This document shows, in pieces, positions 1-7,103 of a stretch of 10,346 nt of DNA (the stretch's first letter is position 1; each line of letters begins with the position of its first letter). The stretch is from an uncultured Clostridia bacterium (GTDB lineage Bacteria > Bacillota > Clostridia > Christensenellales > Borkfalkiaceae). The stretch covers positions 1 through 10,346 of the forward strand of contig CAMOXE010000111.1 in NCBI GenBank assembly GCA_946628865.1, read 5' to 3'. The notes beneath the pieces are model-generated. The model ran no database searches. It was not told the origin of the DNA and saw nothing but the letters and a program-made list of their open reading frames with translations. The position numbers and the translations under genes are program-made.

Positions 1-707
1 ACCGAGGCTTTGTCCGTTCGATCGAACAGTATCGGCGTTACGGTGATATAATTCTTGCTTGAAAGCGCGACGTCGTTTTCGCCCTCCGTTTCATACACCG
101 GCTCGCCCATAAGCGAAAAAGACCCGTTTGAGTTTTGGCGATAATAATCATTATAGAATACATATCCGAGCGGCGCGACGAAAGCGCCCGCTATCTCTTT
201 TAAAGGAAGGTTGGGAAAGTTTACGTTCAGAGTTATATCGGGCGAGGACAATTCCATAAGTTTAGGCAACAGTCTGATCGCCGCCTCGGCGTTATCTTGA
301 AACCTGCAACCGGTGTGCTTTACGCACGAAAACGCGATGGACGGGATATGAAAGAAATTTCCCTCGAGAGCCGCCGCAACCGTCCCCGAATACGAGGTGT
401 TGCTGCCCAAGTTCTCGCCCGCGTTTATTCCCGATATTACCAAATCGAATTTTATGTCTTTAAAATAGTGAATAGCGAATTTGACGCAGTCGCATGGCGT
501 GCCTGAAAGCGAATAACACGCGTATTTATAAGGCGTTTCAACCTTTGAAAAAGTCAGTTCGCGAAAAATAGATAAAGAATGAGAAGAAGCCGAACGGTTT
601 CCGTCCGGCGCTAAGACCACGATATTATGTTTTTCGGACAGCGCGTTCGCAAGGGCGATCAAGCCCTCGCTTTGCACTCCGTCATCGTTAGTCAAGAGAA
701 TATTCAT
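1..707 (-). CDS. surE: 5'/3'-nucleotidase SurE (C-terminus cut by window edge)
   Basis: SurE is a cytoplasmic, divalent-metal-dependent phosphatase that removes phosphate from nucleoside 5'- or 3'-monophosphates and is linked to stationary-phase survival. The reading frame is open from an ATG at 705-707 to the window edge, 235 full codons against about 250 for the family, so only a short C-terminal piece is missing. The N-terminus MNILLTNDDGV is the family signature. The metal-site residues fall at their usual positions: D8, D9, S39 (in APDGNRSAS) and N95 (in SGINAGEN). The last visible residues, YITVTPILFDRTD, match the conserved C-terminal region. A GGAG ribosome binding site sits 10 bases before the ATG. 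It lies 75 bp after the oadA-like gene. I see no convincing terminator or promoter in that gap (708-782), so it is probably read through from the decarboxylase operon. Identification is firm; co-transcription is inference. Confidence 0.96.
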   Translation of the reverse strand, partial: MNILLTNDDGVQSEGLIALANALSEKHNIVVLAPDGNRSASSHSLSIFRELTFSKVETPYKYACYSLSGTPCDCVKFAIHYFKDIKFDLVISGINAGENLGSNTSYSGTVAAALEGNFFHIPSIAFSCVKHTGCRFQDNAEAAIRLLPKLMELSSPDITLNVNFPNLPLKEIAGAFVAPLGYVFYNDYYRQNSNGSFSLMGEPVYETEGENDVALSSKNYITVTPILFDRTDKAS

Positions 708-782
708 TAGCAATAAACTCCGTAATGATTAAAAGAGAATATTTATAACGTCTAAACCGCGCAGTCGTTGGCGAAACGTAAT

Positions 783-2189
783 TTATACCGGATAAACTCC
801 GCCGCAATTCTCGGCGAGGTCTTTATCTACGCCGCGTTTAGCCGCTAATCTCTTTTTGAAGAAATTGAGCGCGACTTCGTTAAACAACGCGTAAGACAAA
901 ACGTCCTCTTCGCAAGTATAATACTCCGCTATTTCCGATTTAAACTTCTCGTATTCGGGCGAAAGCAAGTCCGCGGGGCGGCAGGTTATCGTCTTTTCGC
1001 CCTTGACGACTTTTTGAAGAACTTCTTCGTCGGGCTTTACGGGGAGTTTTCCGTATTCGCCCTTTAAAAGCGCTTTAAATTCTTTCGTTGCCGTTTTGTA
1101 TCTCTCTCCGCCTAAAACGTTAAGTACCGCTTGAGTACCGACGATCTGACTTGACGGAGTTACGAGCGGCGGATAGCCGCAGTCTTTCCTTACGTTCGGA
1201 ACTTCTTTAAGCACGTCGTCCAACTTGTCGAGTTTGCCTTGCTGCTTGAGTTGATTCATAAGATTTGAAAGCATTCCGCCCGGCACCTGATATATGAGCG
1301 TGTTGACGTTCACTTTTCTGACGTTCGGGTTAAGCGAGCCGTCTTTTTCGAGTTCGGCGGCGACTTTCTTGAAATGGTCGTTTATGGGAACGAGTTTATT
1401 TATATCTATTCCCGTATCGTATTCCGTGCCTTGAAGAGTAGCGACGAGCGGCTCGGTTGCCGGATTGGAAGTGCCGTTACCGAGAGCGGACAGAGCGGTG
1501 TCTACTATGTCGCACCCCGCCTCTATCGCCTTTAAATATACCATATCGCCCGTACCCGTGGTGTTGTGGGTATGAAGATGTATTTTCGTAGTGGGTTTCA
1601 GCGCTTTCTTCATTGCCGAAACGAGGTTGTAAGCGGTATACGGCAATAAGAGGTTTGCCATATCTTTTATACAAATATTGTCCGCCCCCATGCCCTCGAG
1701 CGTCTTTGCGAGAGATACGAAATACTCGTCCGTATACACGGGACCCGTGGTATAGGAAATCGCCACTTCGCATATTCCGCCGTATTTCTTTATGGCTTTT
1801 ATCGAAGTTTCAAGGTTTCTCACGTCGTTTAACGCGTCGAACACCCTTACTATGCTTACGCCGTTTTTGATCGAGTATTCGATAAACTTTTCAACAACGT
1901 CGTCCGAGTACTGCTTATAGCCTAAAAGGTTTTGTCCCCTTAAAAGCATTTGAATCGGCGTCTTTTTTAAATGGCTCTTTATCGTGCGGAGTCTTTCCCA
2001 CGGATCTTCGTTTAAAAACCTTAAACACGAATCGAAAGTAGCCCCGCCCCACGCCTCGAGCGAATAATAGCCGACTTCGTCCAATTTATCGAGCATGGGG
2101 AGCATCTGCTCTATAGTCATACGCGTTGCAGCCTGCGACTGATGCGCGTCCCTTAATATCGTATCTGTTATTAAAACTTTTCTTGACAT
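783..2189 (-). CDS. oadA: Oxaloacetate decarboxylase alpha / transcarboxylase 5S-type carboxyltransferase
   Basis: This 468-residue cytoplasmic subunit transfers a carboxyl group between oxaloacetate/pyruvate and protein-bound biotin. It belongs to the family of OadA, the pyruvate carboxylase CT domain and transcarboxylase 5S. The metal site is complete: D14 in RDAHQS, the carbamylated-lysine candidate K175 in CIKDMANLL, and H206/H208 in HLHTHNTTG. The (beta/alpha)8 barrel covers roughly residues 1-300, followed by the conserved helical domain (QVPGGMLSN near 301; GYPPLVTPSSQIVGTQA near 338). The protein ends without a C-terminal biotinyl domain, so biotin must come from the separate carrier upstream at 3404-3751. 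The ATG at 2187-2189 has a strong AGAGGTGA ribosome site that overlaps the TAG of the preceding oadB, which suggests translational coupling. No ATP-grasp biotin carboxylase is nearby, so this is a decarboxylase or transcarboxylase component rather than an ATP-driven pyruvate carboxylase. It could equally be labelled pyruvate carboxylase subunit B by similarity. Confidence 0.95.
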   Translation of the reverse strand: MSRKVLITDTILRDAHQSQAATRMTIEQMLPMLDKLDEVGYYSLEAWGGATFDSCLRFLNEDPWERLRTIKSHLKKTPIQMLLRGQNLLGYKQYSDDVVEKFIEYSIKNGVSIVRVFDALNDVRNLETSIKAIKKYGGICEVAISYTTGPVYTDEYFVSLAKTLEGMGADNICIKDMANLLLPYTAYNLVSAMKKALKPTTKIHLHTHNTTGTGDMVYLKAIEAGCDIVDTALSALGNGTSNPATEPLVATLQGTEYDTGIDINKLVPINDHFKKVAAELEKDGSLNPNVRKVNVNTLIYQVPGGMLSNLMNQLKQQGKLDKLDDVLKEVPNVRKDCGYPPLVTPSSQIVGTQAVLNVLGGERYKTATKEFKALLKGEYGKLPVKPDEEVLQKVVKGEKTITCRPADLLSPEYEKFKSEIAEYYTCEEDVLSYALFNEVALNFFKKRLAAKRGVDKDLAENCGGVYPV

Positions 2190-2198
2190 TGTTCACCT

Positions 2199-3392
2199 CT
2201 AAAATAGGGATATTAAAAATCCCGCCGCTATTGCCGAGCCGATAACGCCCGCGACGTTCGGTCCCATTGCGTGCATCAAAAGATGGTTGCTCGGATCTTC
2301 TTCCCTGCCGACGTCCTCCGAGATTCTCGCCGCCATCGGTACGGCGGAGACCCCGGCGCTTCCGATTAGCGGATTTATCTTTCCGCCGGAAAGTTTGCAC
2401 ATAAGTCTGCCCATCAAAAGTCCGCCTATAGTTCCGAATACGAACGCAAACAGACCGAGGGCTATTATCTTAAGCGTCGATAATGACAAAAATACTTCGC
2501 CGTATGCCTTACTGCCAACGCATATACCGAGGAAAATGGTTATCGTGTTCATAAGTCCGTTCTGCGCTTGCGTGGAAAGTCTCTCGGTTACACCGCTTTC
2601 CTTTAATAAGTTGCCGAGCATAAGCATTCCGAGAAGAGGCATCGCGTCGGGTAAAAGCAAGCCGACGACAAGCGTTACGAGTATCGGGAACACTACTTTT
2701 TCAAGTTTCGTTACCGGGCGTAATTGTTTCATCTTTATCGCGCGCTCTTTTTTGGGAACGATAAGGCGCATAAGCGGTTTTTGAATTATCGGTATAAGCG
2801 CCATATACGAATACGCCGCTATCGCTATCGCCGAAAGTAATTCCTGCTCAGTAAACTTGGACAAAGTCTGCGTAACGTATATCGCCGTAGGACCGTCCGC
2901 GCCGCCGATTATCGCTATCGAACAAGCCGCCGCAAGGTCGAAACCGAGCAGGATTGCCAAAAACAACGCTACGAATATTCCGAGTTGCGCCGCCGCGCCG
3001 ATGAGCATGCTCTTCGGGTTGGAAATGAGCGGACCGAAATCCGTCATCGCGCCTATTCCCAAGAATATGAGCGGCGGGTATATTACCTTTTCCACGCCGA
3101 AGAACAAGTACCATAAAAGTCCCGGTTTTTCGACGTTTTCGTAAATATGCGCCGCACCGTCCGCGTACTTGCCCCATACAACGTCGTAAGCACCCGGAAT
3201 ATTCACGATAAACATTCCGAACGCTATCGGAAGTAATAGTAGCGGCTCGAACTTCTTTACTATGGCGAGATAAAACAGAATAAACGATACGGCAAGCATA
3301 ACGTAGTTTTGCCACGAGCCGTTCATAACTCCGAGTTGATCGACAAGACCTTGGAAAATCTCGCCTATATCGGTAAGTAAATTCTGAAACAT
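2199..3392 (-). CDS. oadB: Na+-translocating decarboxylase beta subunit (membrane pump)
   Basis: This is the polytopic membrane subunit that decarboxylates carboxybiotin and couples that to Na+ export (OadB/MmdB/GcdB family). The 397-residue protein is strongly hydrophobic throughout. It carries the hallmark GGADGPTAIYVTQ with the essential aspartate at D166, an AAYSYMALIPIIQ segment with Y194/Y196, and the NPLIGSAGVSAVPMAAR segment. In that last segment N340, G344, S349 and R356 keep exactly the spacing of the functional residues N373, G377, S382 and R389 described in Klebsiella OadB. The start is an ATG at 3390-3392, preceded by GGAG and 11 bases after the biotin-carrier stop. All expected functional residues are present, so it is probably an active pump. 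Whether its carboxybiotin is loaded by the OadA-like or the acyl-CoA-type subunit, or by both, cannot be told from sequence. Confidence 0.97.
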   Translation of the reverse strand: MFQNLLTDIGEIFQGLVDQLGVMNGSWQNYVMLAVSFILFYLAIVKKFEPLLLLPIAFGMFIVNIPGAYDVVWGKYADGAAHIYENVEKPGLLWYLFFGVEKVIYPPLIFLGIGAMTDFGPLISNPKSMLIGAAAQLGIFVALFLAILLGFDLAAACSIAIIGGADGPTAIYVTQTLSKFTEQELLSAIAIAAYSYMALIPIIQKPLMRLIVPKKERAIKMKQLRPVTKLEKVVFPILVTLVVGLLLPDAMPLLGMLMLGNLLKESGVTERLSTQAQNGLMNTITIFLGICVGSKAYGEVFLSLSTLKIIALGLFAFVFGTIGGLLMGRLMCKLSGGKINPLIGSAGVSAVPMAARISEDVGREEDPSNHLLMHAMGPNVAGVIGSAIAAGFLISLF

Positions 3393-3403
3393 AGTCCGCT
3401 CCG

Positions 3404-3751
3404 CTATGCTATATAGGCCAAAACAGCGTCGGACTCGACGTTATTTCCCCTCGAAACTTTAAACGTTACCACGCCGTCGCAAGGCGCAGTGATGTCGTTA
3501 TCCATCTTCATCGCCTCTAAAACGAGGATCGGTTGATCCTTTTTGACCGTCGCGCCGTCTGCTACGAGCAAGTTCTTGATAAGTCCCGGGAAAGGCGAAA
3601 CGACCTTAGTCCCCGCGCCCGTCGCCGCTTGCGGCTGAGGCGCCGCCTGCTTTATTTCTTTAACTATCGGCGTTACGCCCTCCGAAGAGGCAACCTCTTC
3701 AACTCCTACGTTATAACTTTTTCCGTTTACGGTTATTATAAAATTACGCAT
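3404..3751 (-). CDS. Biotin carrier protein of the decarboxylase (1.3S / MmdC / GcdC type)
   Basis: This 115-residue protein carries covalent biotin that shuttles CO2 between the carboxyltransferase and the membrane pump. Its first 35 or so residues form the short beta-rich N-terminal region found in these carriers (MRNFIITVNGKSYNV). A short Ala/Pro/Gln-rich flexible linker follows (about 35-47), then the biotinyl domain (about 48-115). The biotinylation motif EAMKM places the modified lysine at K82, and the methionines flanking it favour biotin over lipoate. The SPFPGLI stretch near residue 52 corresponds to the usual A/S-P-x-P-G entry to the domain. The ribosome site AGAGGA lies over the end of the preceding OadG-like gene, whose stop is 3 bases away, so translation is coupled. 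With no biotinyl domain on the OadA-like protein, this is the only biotin carrier in the operon. Confidence 0.95.
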   Translation of the reverse strand: MRNFIITVNGKSYNVGVEEVASSEGVTPIVKEIKQAAPQPQAATGAGTKVVSPFPGLIKNLLVADGATVKKDQPILVLEAMKMDNDITAPCDGVVTFKVSRGNNVESDAVLAYIA

Positions 3752-3754
3752 ATT

Positions 3755-4084
3755 CTATCCTCTCAAATTTCTTTTCGTATCTTTAACCACGAATTCGGGT
3801 TTTTGCTTTTTCTCGGCGTAAATCGCCGCGACCGCGGCGCATATGACCGCCGTTATCTCATCGTCATCGTTTTCATTTATCGGCGTAGCCGTAGCCTCTT
3901 GCGCTATCGTTTCTCTCTTTTGGGGTTTTCGGAATTTTTTCATCGCGAAACCGAACAACCACACTACGAATATAAGCAGAGATATTCCCACGAAAACGAC
4001 CATAAAGCCAATGACGGCGTCTAACGCCGCTTCGCCCGCGCCGATAAATTTGGGATACCCCTCTTCAACGAGTAAATTAAACAT
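3755..4084 (-). CDS. OadG-like gamma/delta small membrane subunit
   Basis: Small subunits of this family anchor the soluble carboxyltransferase to the OadB pump and help assembly. The 109-residue protein has one clear transmembrane helix at about residues 22-48 and a basic stretch just after it (KKFRKPQKR). A linker of about 20 residues ends in an acidic cluster (NENDDDE, 70-76), which is followed by a short predicted helix (ITAVICAAVAAIYAEK). This architecture and its place between a carboxyltransferase and a biotin carrier fit OadG/MmdD. It contains no histidine at all, unlike the Zn-binding tail known for Klebsiella OadG, so it is closer in type to the delta subunit of methylmalonyl-CoA decarboxylases. 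It has a strong GGGAGGAAAG ribosome site before ATG at 4082-4084. It is recognised mainly by architecture and neighbourhood, since the family is poorly conserved. Confidence 0.85.
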   Translation of the reverse strand: MFNLLVEEGYPKFIGAGEAALDAVIGFMVVFVGISLLIFVVWLFGFAMKKFRKPQKRETIAQEATATPINENDDDEITAVICAAVAAIYAEKKQKPEFVVKDTKRNLRG

Positions 4085-4097
4085 CTTTCCTCCCCGT

Positions 4098-5450
4098 TTA
4101 AAGCGTTTTAAGTGCGGAAACGAGGTACGGGCGCACGAACGAAGGACGGATAATATCGTCGACGTAGCCGTTTCTCGCGGCGTTTATCGGATCGGCATTT
4201 TCTTCGGAATAACGCCTTTCAAACTCCTCGAATTTATCCTCTCTGATCTTTCCGAACGCAACCGCAGACCTGTCGCCGCTAAACAGCGCTATTTTGGCGT
4301 TTGCAAACGCGTAAAGGTATTTAACGCCGAGCGACTTCGCCGCAAAGAGCGTGTACCCCAGCCCTATCGCGTTTCCGTAAACGACGGAAATGCGTCTGCA
4401 ATTTTTAAACTCGGATATAAGTTCCGAAATCTCCTTAAGCACCGGCGACGCGCTTACGCTCGCCTCGCGCTTTATTCCGAGAGTGTTGACGAAAGTTACG
4501 AGCGGTAAATCTTTCGCCGCCACCGCCGAAACGAATTGTTTTATCTTGATAACTTCGTTTAAGCCGAGCGATACGCCATTTTCTTCGTCGCCGAAAATTA
4601 TCGCCGCGACGCGTTCTTTTCCGATTGCGCCGTAACCGACTTTTATTTCCGGAACAAACGCCGAATTTATCTCCTCGAATTTCCCGCCGTCGAACGCCGC
4701 CGAAATTATGCCGCTTACGGTTGTTTTTTCGTCGAGTTCTTCCGCAGTTCTGTTATAATCGTCGGCGATTTCATCCTCGCATGAAATGACCGAAAGTATC
4801 TTTTCTTTAGCCTCGGAAAGATTTTCGATTTCGGAAGTCACCAATCCCGATTTAACAGAGTTTTCATATCCCGCGACCTTTTGCGCGGTGGCGTGTTTTT
4901 CGGACGCCGCCAAAACGAGCGGACTGTCGTAACATATCTCGCCGCCTTTTACGACGTAACAAGCGTCGCACGCCGCGGCAAGTAAACTCATCGAGCCGTA
5001 AACTCTTCCGAGTACTATCGATATTTGAGGAACGAACCCCTTTATCTCAGCCGACGCGCTCAAAACTTCGGCAATTCCCTCTAAGACGTTCACGCCCTCT
5101 CCGACTTCTACGCCGTAAGAGTTCAAAAGATAAATTACGGGTGTGGCGGTCTCAGATGCGCGGGTTATACACGCGGCGATTTTTTTACAGTTGGAAAGCG
5201 TAACGCCGCCGAAATTTTCATTCGCGTTTTGCGCGATAAGATACACCGGATTTCCGTCTATTGCGGCATACCCCGTAACGACGCCGTTACCCGGTTTTTC
5301 TTCGCCGTAAAAATCATTTTTGCTAAAACTGTATCCGCCGAGTTCGACAAAGGATTTTTCGTCGATTATTTCAGCGATTTTCTCTCTTAATTCGCGAGTT
5401 TCGGAAAGAATTTCGGCTCTTCTTTGCTCGAGCAATTCTATTTTATTCAC
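4098..5450 (-). CDS. Divergent acyl-CoA carboxyltransferase (12S / MmdA-like)
   Basis: Proteins of this family have two crotonase-type halves and move CO2 between biotin and an acyl-CoA such as methylmalonyl-, glutaconyl- or malonyl-CoA. The 450 residues show the two-half layout. The N-half runs about 25-210, with NGVVTGYAAIDG near 55, a GGVTLSNCKKI segment and NSYGVEVGEGV near 110. The C-half runs about 245-450, with VTFVNTLGIKRE near 318, YGNAIGLGYTLFAAK near 358 and a C-terminus NAARNGYVDDIIRPSFVRPYL that is typical of the family. It is shorter than MmdA/PccB (about 510). Several usual active-site segments are altered: the DSGGAR-type loop reads NSYGVE, and the GPxAGG-type loop reads GRVYGS. 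The start is GTG at 5448-5450, 6 bases behind a clean GGAGG. It is first in the decarboxylase operon. Substrate is unknown, and a structural or degenerate role cannot be excluded. Confidence 0.83.
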   Translation of the reverse strand: MNKIELLEQRRAEILSETRELREKIAEIIDEKSFVELGGYSFSKNDFYGEEKPGNGVVTGYAAIDGNPVYLIAQNANENFGGVTLSNCKKIAACITRASETATPVIYLLNSYGVEVGEGVNVLEGIAEVLSASAEIKGFVPQISIVLGRVYGSMSLLAAACDACYVVKGGEICYDSPLVLAASEKHATAQKVAGYENSVKSGLVTSEIENLSEAKEKILSVISCEDEIADDYNRTAEELDEKTTVSGIISAAFDGGKFEEINSAFVPEIKVGYGAIGKERVAAIIFGDEENGVSLGLNEVIKIKQFVSAVAAKDLPLVTFVNTLGIKREASVSASPVLKEISELISEFKNCRRISVVYGNAIGLGYTLFAAKSLGVKYLYAFANAKIALFSGDRSAVAFGKIREDKFEEFERRYSEENADPINAARNGYVDDIIRPSFVRPYLVSALKTL

Positions 5451-5456
5451 AAAAAT

Positions 5457-5461
5457 CCTCC
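5457..5461 (-). promoter_or_regulatory. Ribosome binding site fixing a GTG start
   Basis: A full GGAGG lies 6 bases upstream of the GTG at 5448-5450. No ATG in the frame sits at a comparable distance, so the carboxyltransferase-like gene very probably starts with GTG. Confidence 0.8.
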
Positions 5462-5479
5462 ATTATAATCTTCCTATAT

Positions 5480-5508
5480 ATTATATCATAACGGTATAGA
5501 TTTTGCAA
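5480..5508 (-). promoter_or_regulatory. Sigma-A-type promoter of the decarboxylase operon (extended -10)
   Basis: Reading the minus strand, TTGCAA (5508-5503) is followed by a 17-base spacer and a perfect TATAAT (5485-5480), with TG one base before it (TGATATAAT, extended -10). Transcription would start near 5473, giving a leader of roughly 20 bases before the GTG at 5450. The -35 matches the consensus at 4 of 6 positions. The -35 starts only 3 bases past the terminator of the upstream galT unit. I see no clear operator or catabolite-response site overlapping it. Confidence 0.8.
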
Positions 5509-5511
5509 ACA

Positions 5512-5539
5512 AAAAAGACGCAAAAACTTGCATCTTTTT
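5512..5539 (-). terminator. Intrinsic terminator after galT
   Basis: Two 12-base arms (5528-5539 and 5512-5523) pair around a 4-base loop, with a single G-U wobble when read as minus-strand RNA. The 3' arm ends in a run of U that continues to 5511. The hairpin starts 22 bases after the galT stop. The stem is A/U-rich at its base with a GC-containing middle, so it should be moderately strong on this strand. Confidence 0.85.
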
Positions 5540-5560
5540 CCCGTTTAATATAACTATTTT

Positions 5561-7093
5561 TCACTTTATTTCGCAGGTCAATAAAAACCGTCTGAAACCT
5601 ATCGTTCCCGCCTCGTCTTTTTTAAATACCGACGTGTCGCCGAGTATCTGTACGCAGGTGTCGTTTATATAGGCTTTTATAGCCTCGTCCGCCTCGGACT
5701 TCTCGGTTATGTCCGGATTGTCTTTAATCAATCTTTTGACCATATTCTTATGGACGTACATAGGATCGTCCTCTTTATATCTGAAAGACTTTTCTTTAAG
5801 CAGTATCTTAGCCATCTCGTCTGTTTGGGCCTTTAATCTGCCGGGCAGAATAAACAGTCCCATCGCCTCTATCAGTCCGATACCCTCTTTTTTTATGTTG
5901 TGATGTTCGGGATGAGCGTGGAACACTCCGCCCGGAAATTCCGCCGTTGTGTAATTGTTTCTCAATATGATTTCGACGCAGTATTTGCCGTCCGAAAGAT
6001 ACCTCGCTATAAGCGTGCAGGTGTTATGCCTGTCTTTTACCGAGTTGAATATTCCCACCACTTCGTCCGAATAGCCTTTCCACGCCTCGATAATATCGCC
6101 CGCAAGTTCGGAAACGGTATTGCGGTTATAGCCGGTTAAGCGTATAACGGAATTGTACCAGTTAAGTATTCCCACTTCAACGTCGTGGAACTTTTCGGAT
6201 TTCAAGGTGTAAAGGACGTTCGCCCTGTGCATGGGCATGACGTGCTTGCCGCCCTGATAATGCTCGTGATTTAAAATCGAGCCGCCGACTATGGGAAGAT
6301 CGGAGTTGCTGCCTATAAAATAATTCGGGAAAAGTTCGATAAAATCGAGAAGTTTGTTTACGGTTTCCCTCGTCATTTTCATGGGCGTATGTTCTTGGTT
6401 AAACACTATGCAATGTTCCTCGAAATACGCGTAAGGAGAATACTGCACTTTCCATTTTTCGCCGCCGAGAGTTATCGAAACCGTGCGGAGGTTTGCGCGC
6501 GGCGGATGATTGTATCCGCCCAAATACCCCTCGTTTTCCGGACAAAGCGCGCACGCGGGATATTTTTTGTCTTTATTCCCCTCTTTCAGAAGTTTGGCAA
6601 TGTCTTTATTGTCTTTTTCGGGCTTGCTCAGATTTATCGTTATCTCCAGAAGGTTGTCGCCGTCTTTATGCGTCCAACCGAGATTTTTTTCGATAGCGGT
6701 TTTTTGTATGTAGTTATTCATTACGCTTAAATTGTACAGATAATCGCACGCCGGTTGCGCGCCCATCTTCTCGCGTATGTAATTGAAAGATTGATTTATC
6801 TCCGACGGCTTTTGGGTAAGACAACCCATTATGAACGACGCAAAAAGCGTCTTTTGCGTATCGTCCTCGGCAATATTGTTTTCCATAGCGTAGTCCTTTA
6901 TCTCGTCGAGCAAGACGTCGGGAACCGTCATATGTTTTATATATTCCAGATTCGGCACTTTTTCCATAGGCGCGTCGAGTTTGAAATGAACCAACAACGT
7001 ATTTCTCATATACGTTTCGTCAAGTTCGCTCATATAAAGAAATTTCGTCGCATACACTATCAGTTTTTCAACAAGTAATTTTCCGTCAACCAT
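5561..7093 (-). CDS. galT: UDP-glucose--hexose-1-phosphate uridylyltransferase, type-2 (long) GalT
   Basis: GalT exchanges UMP between UDP-glucose and galactose-1-phosphate in the Leloir pathway in the cytoplasm. At 510 residues this is the long Gram-positive form rather than the roughly 350-residue E. coli form. The catalytic segment GGSILNHEHYQGG holds H276 and H278 and replaces the HPHxQ motif of the short family. Other family segments are CALCPENEGYLGG near 181 with a CxxC pair (C181/C184), NHPPRANLRT near 195 and GGVFHAHPEHHN near 388. The start is ATG at 7091-7093 with AGAGG 5 bases upstream; that ribosome site overlaps the stop of the DNA polymerase gene (10 bases between the genes), so it is coupled to it. 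galK and galE are not in the window. A terminator follows immediately. Some type-2 enzymes accept related hexose-1-phosphates, so strict galactose specificity is not certain. Confidence 0.96.
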   Translation of the reverse strand: MVDGKLLVEKLIVYATKFLYMSELDETYMRNTLLVHFKLDAPMEKVPNLEYIKHMTVPDVLLDEIKDYAMENNIAEDDTQKTLFASFIMGCLTQKPSEINQSFNYIREKMGAQPACDYLYNLSVMNNYIQKTAIEKNLGWTHKDGDNLLEITINLSKPEKDNKDIAKLLKEGNKDKKYPACALCPENEGYLGGYNHPPRANLRTVSITLGGEKWKVQYSPYAYFEEHCIVFNQEHTPMKMTRETVNKLLDFIELFPNYFIGSNSDLPIVGGSILNHEHYQGGKHVMPMHRANVLYTLKSEKFHDVEVGILNWYNSVIRLTGYNRNTVSELAGDIIEAWKGYSDEVVGIFNSVKDRHNTCTLIARYLSDGKYCVEIILRNNYTTAEFPGGVFHAHPEHHNIKKEGIGLIEAMGLFILPGRLKAQTDEMAKILLKEKSFRYKEDDPMYVHKNMVKRLIKDNPDITEKSEADEAIKAYINDTCVQILGDTSVFKKDEAGTIGFRRFLLTCEIK

Positions 7094-7103
7094 AACAACC
7101 TCT

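Noticed and set aside
297..506. Plus-strand frame of 69 codons
   Set aside because: It lies wholly inside surE, whose metal-site residues are all present on the minus strand.
708..782. Possible hairpin or promoter between the oadA-like gene and surE
   Set aside because: Only short imperfect complementarity (AACG/CGTT) and no U-run or good -35/-10 pair were found.
2287..2784. Plus-strand open frame of 165 codons
   Set aside because: It is antisense to the highly conserved oadB, with no recognisable domain; the oadB frame explains the lack of stops.
3843..4508. Plus-strand open frame of 221 codons
   Set aside because: It crosses the boundary of the OadG-like and carboxyltransferase-like genes on the other strand, has low-complexity composition and no family features.
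5462..5467. A second TATAAT just upstream of the GTG start
   Set aside because: Transcription from it would start at or after the ribosome site, so the upstream extended -10 promoter is preferred.
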